Source: a bacterium (GTDB taxonomy: Bacteria > Spirochaetota > Spirochaetia > JABEVK01). Taken from it: 9,739 nucleotides of DNA. The stretch covers positions 1 through 9,739 of the forward strand of contig JAJXVP010000093.1 of NCBI GenBank assembly GCA_021782055.1, written 5' to 3'. Made by a program: the position numbers and the translations under genes. Of the stretch, positions 1 through 6,484 are shown piece after piece (the stretch's first letter is position 1; the number at the start of each line of letters is the position of its first letter). The notes beneath the pieces were generated by a model, which was not told where the DNA came from, searched no databases, and was given only the letters and a program-made list of their open reading frames with translations.

Positions 1-1091
1 ACGGTTACCGGTCCTTCTGGCAAAGGCAGTTTGCCATTGACAAGCCTAACGCCCGAAAGCACGCCCCCCTGGGGCGGACACACGCTCACACGGGTCAAGG
101 TGAGGGGGGTCTGAAACAGTTCAAACAGCACACTGTCGTGCTGGGCTAAGCTCACTGGCTGGCTTAGGTCAAATCGGAATAGTGGCCCCATGGCAACCGG
201 TTGGGACTCAAGAGGTTGAGGACCCAGAGCTTTCATCATTGCCAGGGGTGCCAAACCCCTAGGCTCGGGAACCGGCCTAACCCAGCGGGGAGTGGCTAGG
301 TCGTCGGCAAACGACAAGGGCGAACCCGCCACCAGCGAAAGCTGAATATGATGCCAGTCGGCTTCACTGGTGTTCTCGATCACTGCCCAACCTTGCAAGG
401 TGGGACGAGGCCCCAGCAAAAGCCGGTAGGACGTTCGCCAGACCGGGGCCTCATCCTCGTACCCGAGTTTGACGTTAAGAGCCCCCTTACCGGGGAACAG
501 AATCTTGACCTGTTGGCGGCGAGCGTCCTTACCAGCGGCCAGGCGTTCTAAGGCCAAAGCTAACTGATGGCGTACCGCCACATCCTCGATTTGAAACGAC
601 GCTATCGCCGTCAGAGGGAAGCGTTTTAACCCGTCCGGGGTGTCTAAGGTCACTAGCTCCTCTTGCCGACGACCCAGGGCCGACTCAATGGTTTCGGTAT
701 CGACCCCGACAAGCCGTCCGATGACCGGGTTAGGCGCGTTCACACGCACTTCTAAGCCCCGCAACTGCGGCAACAGTGACGAAAGACCCCCCTCCCCGCT
801 CAGATCGGGGGTATACTCGGCCAAGGCATGGGCCAAGGGTTCTTGAACCGGAAACGATACTTGCGTTCCTGGGGCACCTTTAATGGTCAACGATTTGAGC
901 AGGTCATTGAGTTGCCCCTTATCGAGGGCCAGAACCAACGTGGTCGGGGCATGGATTGTTCCCGCTCGCTCGACGTATTCGACACCACTGGTATATAACA
1001 CCACCCGGGTTACCGGCAGGTTCGGGGCAGTTTGGGCCTGCAGGCCCACTGTAAGCCCCACCAGGACCACCAAGACAGCGAACGCTTTCAT
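1..1091 (-). CDS. Secreted DUF4139 domain protein, C-terminus beyond window
   Basis: My translation of the minus strand from the ATG at 1091 stays open for 363 codons to the left edge, so the C-terminus is missing. The first 19 residues (MKAFAVLVVLVGLTVGLQA) form a Sec-type signal peptide: one lysine, a hydrophobic core, and likely cleavage after Ala19, giving a periplasmic or envelope protein. The mature start (VTRVVLYTSGVEYVERAGT) is the N-terminal motif seen in DUF4139 proteins. Near residues 210-255 come the family hallmarks PVWRTSYRLLLG, LQGWAVIENTSEADW and LSLVAGSPLSF. The biochemical role of DUF4139 is not established. A strong AGGAGG ribosome site precedes the ATG and sits inside the 19-nt gap after the PilZ gene, so the two are probably one operon. 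The family assignment is from memory of motifs. Confidence 0.85.
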   Translation of the reverse strand, partial: MKAFAVLVVLVGLTVGLQAQTAPNLPVTRVVLYTSGVEYVERAGTIHAPTTLVLALDKGQLNDLLKSLTIKGAPGTQVSFPVQEPLAHALAEYTPDLSGEGGLSSLLPQLRGLEVRVNAPNPVIGRLVGVDTETIESALGRRQEELVTLDTPDGLKRFPLTAIASFQIEDVAVRHQLALALERLAAGKDARRQQVKILFPGKGALNVKLGYEDEAPVWRTSYRLLLGPRPTLQGWAVIENTSEADWHHIQLSLVAGSPLSFADDLATPRWVRPVPEPRGLAPLAMMKALGPQPLESQPVAMGPLFRFDLSQPVSLAQHDSVLFELFQTPLTLTRVSVCPPQGGVLSGVRLVNGKLPLPEGPVT

Positions 1092-1110
1092 AAATTTCCC
1101 CCCCCTCCTC

Positions 1111-1893
1111 TTACGGAAGCGTCTTAATTTCGGCTTCCATCGAAGCCTGCAGGTTTTGTTGAATGTAGACGCGAATTTTTTGTTTGGTATCCCCCGATGG
1201 GGCCAGATCAAACAGCAGAACGTACATTAGCCCGCCCTCGACAGGCCGAGTTCCAAAGACCACGGCCGAAACCTTGGCAAGAACGCCTTTGAGTTTAAGC
1301 TGAATGTCTACCAACTTGGTTCGTACCGGAATCGCCACCGAGTTTTCAAACAAGCAGGCCATCCCCACTGAGCTTATGTCCACGATCCGCCCAGACCGGG
1401 TTTTGTCACCCACGACCACATTGAACGTGGCATTGTCTTGGCAGGTCACCCGCAGGTAGCGGCGGCGTCCCCGAGCTTCGTTGGCTTCCAAAGCTTTGAG
1501 CAAAATTTCGGTACTCTTTTTTAGCCCCAACGACAACTTGATAAATCCGCAGGGTACCGACAGGTCCATCAGGTACTTCTGGGCCAGCTCGGGGTTGTTG
1601 TTGTAGGTCAGGATGCCGATCCGTACGGTCGCTGTCTCGGGGTCCTTTTGCAAGTTCCGGATAAAGACCTCCCACTCGGGCTCTTTCATCCCTTCATCCA
1701 AATTGATGAACAGAATCGAGTCCGGGTAGCGGGCCATGAGCCGGGGGACCTTGGCATGCTCACTCAAGAGGTACACGGCGTACTCGGCGTGAACAATCTC
1801 GAGGACCATCTCATTTTGGATGACACTGGCCGGGTACAAAAAAAAGACCTTTTTGCCTTCGTCATTTTGAACAGGCGAGGATGACTCATTCAT
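1111..1893 (-). CDS. PilZ domain protein with N-terminal receiver-like domain
   Basis: A 260-residue protein if started at the ATG at 1893. The C-terminal part carries both PilZ signatures for cyclic di-GMP: RRYLR (144-148, the RxxxR element) and DISSVG (172-177, the D/NxSxxG element). It is therefore a probable c-di-GMP effector. Residues 15-138 (from VFFLYPASVIQ to ILLKALEA) alternate beta-strand and helix-like stretches and end in a helix feeding straight into the RxxxR linker. This resembles a degenerate receiver-like domain, but I see no clear acidic pocket or conserved phospho-aspartate, so this part is inferred. The frame extends upstream to a TTG at 1953 and another ATG at 1905. I prefer 1893 because the extension is Cys/Arg-rich and unlike the rest. 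No Shine-Dalgarno precedes any of these starts. It is followed 19 nt later by the DUF4139 gene. Confidence 0.82.
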   Translation of the reverse strand: MNESSSPVQNDEGKKVFFLYPASVIQNEMVLEIVHAEYAVYLLSEHAKVPRLMARYPDSILFINLDEGMKEPEWEVFIRNLQKDPETATVRIGILTYNNNPELAQKYLMDLSVPCGFIKLSLGLKKSTEILLKALEANEARGRRRYLRVTCQDNATFNVVVGDKTRSGRIVDISSVGMACLFENSVAIPVRTKLVDIQLKLKGVLAKVSAVVFGTRPVEGGLMYVLLFDLAPSGDTKQKIRVYIQQNLQASMEAEIKTLP

Positions 1894-1929
1894 AAAAATA
1901 AGCATACAGCGACACTGCCCGGGGCTCAA
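1894..1929 (-). promoter_or_regulatory. Possible leaderless promoter of the PilZ gene
   Basis: On the minus strand TTGAGC (1929-1924) is followed by 17 nt and TATGCT (1906-1901), each matching 4 of 6 consensus bases. Seven bases then lead to the ATG at 1893, so transcription would start at or next to the A of the start codon. The lack of a ribosome site before the ATG agrees with this. The elements are weak. Confidence 0.3.
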
Positions 1930-1945
1930 GCACCGAAAAACCCTC

Positions 1946-1995
1946 TTGGACAACTTTTGTCATCTCACTTAAACTAAGACTAAGCTAGAGGGAGG
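1946..1995 (+). promoter_or_regulatory. Possible promoter and ribosome site of the lacI-type gene
   Basis: TTGGAC (1946-1951), an 18-nt spacer and TAAACT (1970-1975) form a weak sigma-70-like promoter (4 of 6 in the -10). A small inverted repeat, CTTA-AAC-TAAG (1968-1978), overlaps the -10 and could be an autoregulatory site, although it lacks the central CG common in LacI-family operators. GAGGGAGG (1988-1995) is a strong Shine-Dalgarno ending 6 nt before the ATC at 2002, and it is the main reason for placing the start there. Confidence 0.35.
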
Positions 1996-2001
1996 TCTGT
2001 T

Positions 2002-3012
2002 ATCGCTACCATCCACGATGTCGCCCGGCTTGCCGGCGTTTCTAGTACCACCGTTTCGCACGTCATCAACCGCACCCGAAAGGTCGGCGCCTCTACCGAA
2101 GCCCGGGTTCATCAGGCCATCGAGACCCTCCATTTTGTCCCCAGCACCCTTGCCCGGGGCCTGCGAACCCGCTCCACCCGAACCCTCGGTGTTCTGGGCG
2201 ATACCGTGACCAACCCTTTTTTTGCCGAAGTGATGGCAGGGGTCGAAGAAGTCGCCTTCGAAAAAGATTTCGGGGTACTCTTTTCGTTCACCGAGCGAAA
2301 AAAAGAAAAAGAATTGCGGATCCTTGAAGACTTTACGCGGCGCGGCGTTGAAGGGCTCATTTTGCTCTCGGTGCAAGAAGACGCGTCGCTCGAAAGCTTT
2401 GTTTCTTCGTGCCACATTCCCCTTATGCTATTTCAACGCCATCGCCCCGAATGGCCCTGTGACAGCCTTTGCACCGATGACCGGCGGGGCGGCAGTTTAG
2501 CGCTCGATCACCTTTTGGCCCTTGGTCACCGCCGTATTGCCTTTTTAAGCGGCAACACCCAACCTAGCAACTCCGCCAGCCTCCGCGAAGCCGTCTACCG
2601 CGAAAAGGTCAGTCAGTTGGACCCAGAATGGTCCGAAGCCTGGGTGGCCGACGCCAACTATACGTTTGAAGGCGGCTATGCCGCGACACTCCGCGTTCTG
2701 GGACTTCAGGGGCCCCGTCCCACGGCCTTCATTGCCATTTCGGACCGGGTAGCTTTGGGTTGCTTGGCCGCATTACGTCAGGCCGGCATCAGTGTTCCCG
2801 AGGAAATTTCCGTGGTGGGGTATGATAACCTCTCGTGGCTGGATTACGGCAACCCGCCGCTTACTTCGGTTGACCACCAGGCACGCGAGCAGGGTCGCCG
2901 CATGGCAGAACGAATTCTTCTTCGGGGCAAAAAAAACGATCTGCCTTTTGAGCAGATCGTCTTGGAACCGTTTTTAAAGGTACGTGGGACTACGGGTCCC
3001 GCTCTGGCTTAG
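2002..3012 (+). CDS. LacI/GalR-family transcriptional repressor with apparent ATC start
   Basis: A 336-residue protein, the normal length for this family. Residues 2-23 (ATIHDVARLAGVSSTTVSH and onward) are the LacI helix-turn-helix. Residues 48-58 (PSTLARGLRTR) match the DNA-binding hinge helix. A periplasmic-binding-protein-like sensor domain follows, with LGHRRIAFLSGN, AFIAISDRVALG, VPEEISVVGYDN and PPLTSVDHQ. In frame, TAA at 1981 closes the frame upstream, and no ATG, GTG or TTG occurs before codon 69 (GTG at 2206). Starting at 2206 would delete the whole DNA-binding domain. The ATC at 2002 lies where family members have Met (M-A-T-I-x-D-V-A) and 6 nt after a GAGGGAGG ribosome site. The effector sugar is unknown; no sugar-use genes lie nearby. 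The stop overlaps the fabF stop. Confidence 0.88.
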   Translation: MATIHDVARLAGVSSTTVSHVINRTRKVGASTEARVHQAIETLHFVPSTLARGLRTRSTRTLGVLGDTVTNPFFAEVMAGVEEVAFEKDFGVLFSFTERKKEKELRILEDFTRRGVEGLILLSVQEDASLESFVSSCHIPLMLFQRHRPEWPCDSLCTDDRRGGSLALDHLLALGHRRIAFLSGNTQPSNSASLREAVYREKVSQLDPEWSEAWVADANYTFEGGYAATLRVLGLQGPRPTAFIAISDRVALGCLAALRQAGISVPEEISVVGYDNLSWLDYGNPPLTSVDHQAREQGRRMAERILLRGKKNDLPFEQIVLEPFLKVRGTTGPALA

Positions 3013-4259
3013 GGCTTAGTAAAGATCACCGAGCTATTGTGTCCGCCAAACCCCAGGGTGTTGGACATGACAGCGCGAATCGTGCCTTTAACGCCGTGGT
3101 GCGGCACATAATCCAAGTCGCAACCAGCTTCAAGGTCAGGGTTATCCAAGTTGATCGTTGGCGGAAAGTACTGATCCCTCAGGGCCAGAATCGAGATGAT
3201 CGCTTCGATCGCCCCAGTGGCTCCGATGCAGTGGCCTGTCATCGACTTGGTTGAACTCATCTTGAGCTTGTAAGCATGGTCGCCGAACACGACTTTCACA
3301 GCTTTTGTTTCGGTGGGGTCATTGATCTCGGTTGAGGTACCGTGAGCGTTGATGTAGTCGATCTCTTGGGGCTTGAGGCCCGCTTGGTTGAGTGCCATCT
3401 GCATCGCACGGATAGCGCCGGTGCCCTCCGGATGGGGACTGGTCAGGTGATAGGCATCACAGGTGATCCCATAACCGGCCAGCTCGGCGTAGATTTTGGC
3501 TCCCCGGGCCTTGGCATGTTCATATTCTTCGAGAATAAGCACGCCAGCGCCTTCGCCCATGACAAACCCTGAACGGTCCTTGTCAAACGGCCGCGAGCTC
3601 TTGGTGGGGTCGTCGTTGAACTTAAACGTGACCGCTTTCAGCACACAAAAGCCACCAATACCCATAAGGGTAATGGCCGCTTCAGTGCCACCCGAGATCA
3701 TCACATCGGCCACACCATCGCGAATCCAGCGGGCGGCGTCGCCAATTGCATCGGTTCCTGCCGAACACGCCGTTAAAATCGAGTAACAGGGACCTTGGGC
3801 GCCGGTCAAAATGGCAATATTGCCAGGCCCTTCGTTTGAAATCAGCTTAGGAATCGACATGGGAGGAATCCGATTGGGCCCACCGCCGGCAAAGATCTTC
3901 TCGTAGGCGATTTCGAGGGATTGTACCCCGCCAATGCCGTTCCCCAGCACCGTACCAATACGTTCGGGCGCAATGTTGTCACCGACCTTCAAACCTGAAT
4001 CTTCTAAGGCTTGAAGTGCGGCATAGGCGGCAAACTGACTAAAGGGGTCCATCTTGCGTGCCTCTTTATTGTCGAGGTAGCGGGACGGATCAAAATTTTT
4101 GACCTCGCCGGCAATCTGGCAAGGCATGGTCGACGCATCAATATGGGTGATACGGCCAATACCGCTTTGGGACGCCTGGATGGCGGCCCAGGTTTCTTCG
4201 ACACTGTGGCCGAGGGGATTGACGGTACCAAGACCGGTAACAACAACTCGTCGGGACAT
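3009..4259 (-). CDS. fabF: Beta-ketoacyl-ACP synthase II
   Basis: A 416-residue condensing enzyme of type II fatty acid synthesis; it joins malonyl-ACP to the growing acyl-ACP with loss of CO2 in the cytoplasm. The start at 4259 gives MSRRVVVTGLGTVNPLG, the standard FabF N-terminus, and is preceded by GAGAGGAG six bases upstream. The frame stays open further back but only as an overlap with fabG. Catalytic residues are all present: Cys165 in TACSAGTDAIG, His306 in NAHGTST, Lys338 and His343 in KSMTGHCIGATGA. The closing glycine-rich loop is GFGGHN (403-408). It is the last gene of the fabD-fabG-fabF run, 13 nt after fabG. Its stop (3009-3011) overlaps the TAG of the convergent lacI-type gene, so no dedicated terminator fits between them. 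Confidence 0.96.
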   Translation of the reverse strand: MSRRVVVTGLGTVNPLGHSVEETWAAIQASQSGIGRITHIDASTMPCQIAGEVKNFDPSRYLDNKEARKMDPFSQFAAYAALQALEDSGLKVGDNIAPERIGTVLGNGIGGVQSLEIAYEKIFAGGGPNRIPPMSIPKLISNEGPGNIAILTGAQGPCYSILTACSAGTDAIGDAARWIRDGVADVMISGGTEAAITLMGIGGFCVLKAVTFKFNDDPTKSSRPFDKDRSGFVMGEGAGVLILEEYEHAKARGAKIYAELAGYGITCDAYHLTSPHPEGTGAIRAMQMALNQAGLKPQEIDYINAHGTSTEINDPTETKAVKVVFGDHAYKLKMSSTKSMTGHCIGATGAIEAIISILALRDQYFPPTINLDNPDLEAGCDLDYVPHHGVKGTIRAVMSNTLGFGGHNSSVIFTKP

Positions 4260-4272
4260 GGCTGACTCCTCT

Positions 4273-5013
4273 CTACATACCCATGCCGCCGTCCACCGAC
4301 AGCGCCTGACCCGTGACATAAGTCGACAGGTCGGACGCCAAGAACAGGGCGACGCGGGCGATTTCTTCGGCCGAGCCCATACGGGCCATCGGGATACGGG
4401 CAAATAACGCTTTTTTCTGGTCTTCGGTCAGTTGCTCAGTCATTTCGGTGCCAATAAAGCCGGGGCAAATAGCATTGACGCGCACCCCACGCGGCGCTAA
4501 CTCTTGCGCCAGGCTTTTAGTAAGACCAATCAAACCAGCCTTCGAGGCGGCATAGTTGGTTTGACCGGCATTACCGTGCAGACCCACGACTGAACTCATG
4601 TTGATGATCGAACCACCACGGCGGGAGAGCATCGACATCGACACTGCTTTACAAATGTAAAAGGCGCTGGCCAAGTTGACACGCAGAACTTCGTTCCAAG
4701 CGTCGGAGGGCATTCGGGCAATCAACCCATCACGGGTAATCCCCGCATTGTTGACGACAGCATCCAGGCCGCCGGATTCTTTAAGAATCTCTTTGATCAG
4801 CGCGGTGATGGCCGCTTCGTCGGCAACATCCACCGCATGGTAATGCACCTTGGTTCCCGCTTCGACGGCAACCGCTTCGAGGCCAGCGAGGTCGCCCGGA
4901 GTCCGTGACAACGTGTAGACTTCGGCGCCGTTCTTAAGAAACGTCTCGACAATGGCTCGGCCGATCCCTTTGGAACCGCCGGTGACCAGGGCTTTTTTTC
5001 CGGTTAACAACAT
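4273..5013 (-). CDS. fabG: 3-oxoacyl-ACP reductase
   Basis: A 246-residue classical short-chain dehydrogenase that reduces 3-oxoacyl-ACP to 3-hydroxyacyl-ACP with NADPH. The Rossmann glycine motif TGGSKGIG is at 11-18, NNAG at 88-91, and the catalytic Ser141, Tyr154 and Lys158 lie in the order S-Y-x3-K (SSVVG, YAASK). Asn112 (RVNLAS) completes the tetrad. The C-terminal VTGQALSVDGGMGM is typical of FabG. Both a GTG at 5016 and an ATG at 5013 are possible; I chose the ATG because AAGGGAG lies at better spacing from it. The 12-nt gap after fabD and 13-nt gap before fabF indicate co-transcription. Many SDRs look alike; the neighbours settle the identity. Confidence 0.94.
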   Translation of the reverse strand: MLLTGKKALVTGGSKGIGRAIVETFLKNGAEVYTLSRTPGDLAGLEAVAVEAGTKVHYHAVDVADEAAITALIKEILKESGGLDAVVNNAGITRDGLIARMPSDAWNEVLRVNLASAFYICKAVSMSMLSRRGGSIINMSSVVGLHGNAGQTNYAASKAGLIGLTKSLAQELAPRGVRVNAICPGFIGTEMTEQLTEDQKKALFARIPMARMGSAEEIARVALFLASDLSTYVTGQALSVDGGMGM

Positions 5014-5025
5014 CACTGCTCCCTT

Positions 5026-5955
5026 TTACCCGATTTGCGCGATTTGTTCCAGTTTACCCGCCGGCAGACAGGCGGCTTCGGGGAACTGCGCCTTCCACAG
5101 GCCCGCTAAAACCGTGCCGGGCCCCGCTTCGATTACTCGGGTATACCCTGCGGCGGCTAAGGCGGCTTCTTCGGTCGTCCAGCGTACCGGAGACGTCACC
5201 TGACGAACGGCCAGAGTTTTGGCTTCGGCGCCGGTCCGTACAACAGCTCCCGTCACGTTAGAATACAACTCAAGCTGGGGGTCGGCGAAACTCAGTTGGT
5301 TAACAGCTTGTTCTAAAGACTCGGCCGCGGACTTGAGGAGCGGCGAATGGAACGGTCCCGATACTTTTAACGTGATAACCCGTTTTGCCCCGGCGGCCTT
5401 CAGAACGGCTTCACCCGCCTTGAGGGCTTCGGCTGTTCCCGAGATCACCACCTGTACCGGCGAGTTGTAGTTAGCACCAAAAAGGTTAGGAATATTTTCT
5501 TTGGTTAGCACCGCATCCACTTGTTCGGGGCTCAGTCCCAAAACGGCGGCCATACCCGGCTCACCGGCACTACGGTTGAGGGCCGCAGCGGCTTGAGCCA
5601 TGAACTCGCCCCGTTGCCGAACCAAGGGGAAGATTTTTTCAAACGACAAGACCCCAGCCCAAGCCAAAGCGGCGTATTCGCCAAGACTGAAGCCGGCAAC
5701 GCCTTGTGCGTTCACGCGCCGTTCGCGTAAAACCACGGCGACCGACAGGTTGGCTAAGGTCACAGAAATCTGGGTATTGACGGTCTCTTTCAGCTGTTCT
5801 TCGGTTCCATGGGCTAACAAGGCATGAACATCGACACCCGTCGTTTGCTGGGCTAAAGCGAATAAATCGCGCACCTCGGACGAAGCGTCGTACAGATCTA
5901 AAACCATGCCGGGATACTGGGCTCCCTGGCCGGGAAACAAAAAGGCTGTCTTCAT
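5026..5955 (-). CDS. fabD: Malonyl-CoA:ACP transacylase
   Basis: A 309-residue acyltransferase that loads malonyl units onto acyl carrier protein for fatty acid elongation. GQGAQ (9-13) forms the oxyanion-hole loop. The nucleophile is Ser90 in GFSLGE, Arg115 in RQRGEFM binds the malonyl carboxylate, and His203 in GPFHS completes the catalytic pair. NYNSPVQVVISG and the C-terminal EAGPGTVLAGL are family signatures. Length is normal for FabD. It is the first gene of the fab operon, which lacks the acpP and fabH genes often found beside it, so these must lie elsewhere. The ATG at 5955 is preceded by GAGGTG, which itself sits in a small hairpin. Confidence 0.95.
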   Translation of the reverse strand: MKTAFLFPGQGAQYPGMVLDLYDASSEVRDLFALAQQTTGVDVHALLAHGTEEQLKETVNTQISVTLANLSVAVVLRERRVNAQGVAGFSLGEYAALAWAGVLSFEKIFPLVRQRGEFMAQAAAALNRSAGEPGMAAVLGLSPEQVDAVLTKENIPNLFGANYNSPVQVVISGTAEALKAGEAVLKAAGAKRVITLKVSGPFHSPLLKSAAESLEQAVNQLSFADPQLELYSNVTGAVVRTGAEAKTLAVRQVTSPVRWTTEEAALAAAGYTRVIEAGPGTVLAGLWKAQFPEAACLPAGKLEQIAQIG

Positions 5956-5957
5956 AG

Positions 5958-5970
5958 CACCTCGCAGGTG
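5958..5970 (-). promoter_or_regulatory. Hairpin covering the fabD ribosome site
   Basis: A perfect inverted repeat, CACCT-3 nt-AGGTG, ends two bases before the fabD start codon. Its 3' arm is the Shine-Dalgarno (GAGGTG) itself. In the mRNA the stem would mask the ribosome site, which could lower or condition fabD translation. The stem is only 5 bp, so it may simply be chance. Confidence 0.35.
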
Positions 5971-6023
5971 AAGGGAATGGCCGCAACTTTAGCGTTTTAG
6001 CCGAAAAATGGGAAGAGGTGACG

Positions 6024-6042
6024 AAAAACCCCTCTTTAGGGG
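6024..6042 (-). terminator. Short intrinsic terminator upstream of fabD
   Basis: On the minus strand CCCCT-AAAG-AGGGG is followed directly by TTTTT, a compact rho-independent terminator. The same stem on the plus strand is followed by CTTGTTTT, so it may work both ways. It lies in the 136-nt divergent gap between fabD and the receiver gene. It could stop antisense transcription from the 6481-7542 gene before it reaches fabD, or act as an attenuator in the fab leader. I see no confident promoter elsewhere in this gap. Confidence 0.45.
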
Positions 6043-6091
6043 CTTGTTTTGGGAGCCTTTCTGCATGAAGCTTGTAAAGGTGGAGGACTGA

Positions 6092-6463
6092 ATGGATACG
6101 GAGGCTCCTCAGGTGCTGGTGGTCGATGACGACCCCACGGCACGCGATGTAGCTATGAGGATGCTCAAACGCTTAGGCGTTCAAAGTGCGGGAGCTCATG
6201 ATGGTGAGGCCGCCCTTCAGCTGGTCAAAGCCATTCCCTTTGCCGCAGTCTTTATGGACTGGGAGCTACCTGACAGCCCCGGCAGTGTGGTGGCCCAGCG
6301 CCTACGGGAGCTGAAACCCGAACTCCCGATTATTGGCCTGTCCGGCTATTCTCCCGAAGACACCAACCCCTCGATTTTTGACTTGTACTTAACCAAGCCG
6401 GTCACCACCAACGATTTTGCCCGCGCCCTGAAACGCCTTCATGTCCCGTTGAAAACCGATTAG
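6092..6463 (+). CDS. Stand-alone response-regulator receiver domain protein
   Basis: A 123-residue CheY-like protein with no output domain. The acidic pocket is VDDD (11-14), the phospho-acceptor is Asp56 in VFMDWELP, and the conserved Ser84 (GLSGY) and Lys102 (YLTKPV) are in place, so it should accept phosphate. The MDWELPDSPG stretch resembles receiver domains of hybrid histidine kinases. A free receiver like this may act as a diffusible signal or phosphate shuttle. No histidine kinase is encoded nearby. GGAGG lies 6 nt before the ATG, giving a clear start. The last seven codons, including the stop, are repeated in tandem just downstream. The partner and target are unknown. Confidence 0.88.
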   Translation: MDTEAPQVLVVDDDPTARDVAMRMLKRLGVQSAGAHDGEAALQLVKAIPFAAVFMDWELPDSPGSVVAQRLRELKPELPIIGLSGYSPEDTNPSIFDLYLTKPVTTNDFARALKRLHVPLKTD

Positions 6464-6484
6464 GTCCCACTGAAAGCCGATTAG
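6443..6484. repeat. 21-bp tandem repeat duplicating the receiver gene's stop
   Basis: Two adjacent 21-bp units (6443-6463 and 6464-6484) are identical at 18 of 21 positions. Each reads in the plus frame as V-P-L-K-(T/A)-D-stop. The second unit also supplies the TAA stop of the convergent minus-strand gene, and the first unit supplies a second in-frame TAA for that gene. Length (7 codons) and phase are preserved exactly. Confidence 0.85.

Noticed and set aside
192..201. Palindrome CAACCGGTTG as a LacI-type operator
   Set aside because: It has the right form for a LacI-family site, but it lies deep in the DUF4139 coding sequence, far from the repressor and any promoter.
1894..1953. N-terminal extension of the PilZ protein from TTG 1953
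   Set aside because: The extra 20 residues are Cys/Arg-rich, unlike the protein, and no ribosome site supports the TTG.
2206..3012. LacI-type gene starting at GTG 2206
   Set aside because: This would leave out a perfect helix-turn-helix and hinge encoded in the same frame from 2002, and no ribosome site precedes 2206.
4260..4403. Longer fabF start overlapping fabG
   Set aside because: The extension is out-of-frame fabG sequence; the ATG at 4259 has a good ribosome site and the canonical FabF N-terminus.
5055..5075. CCGGCAGACAGGCGG as a dispersed palindromic repeat
   Set aside because: It encodes an in-frame part of the FabD C-terminus, and I see no second copy in the window.
6476..6483. 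GCCGATTA as a second sigma-28 -10 box
   Set aside because: It lies inside the tandem repeat at two convergent gene ends, with no -35 at proper distance and no gene downstream on that strand.
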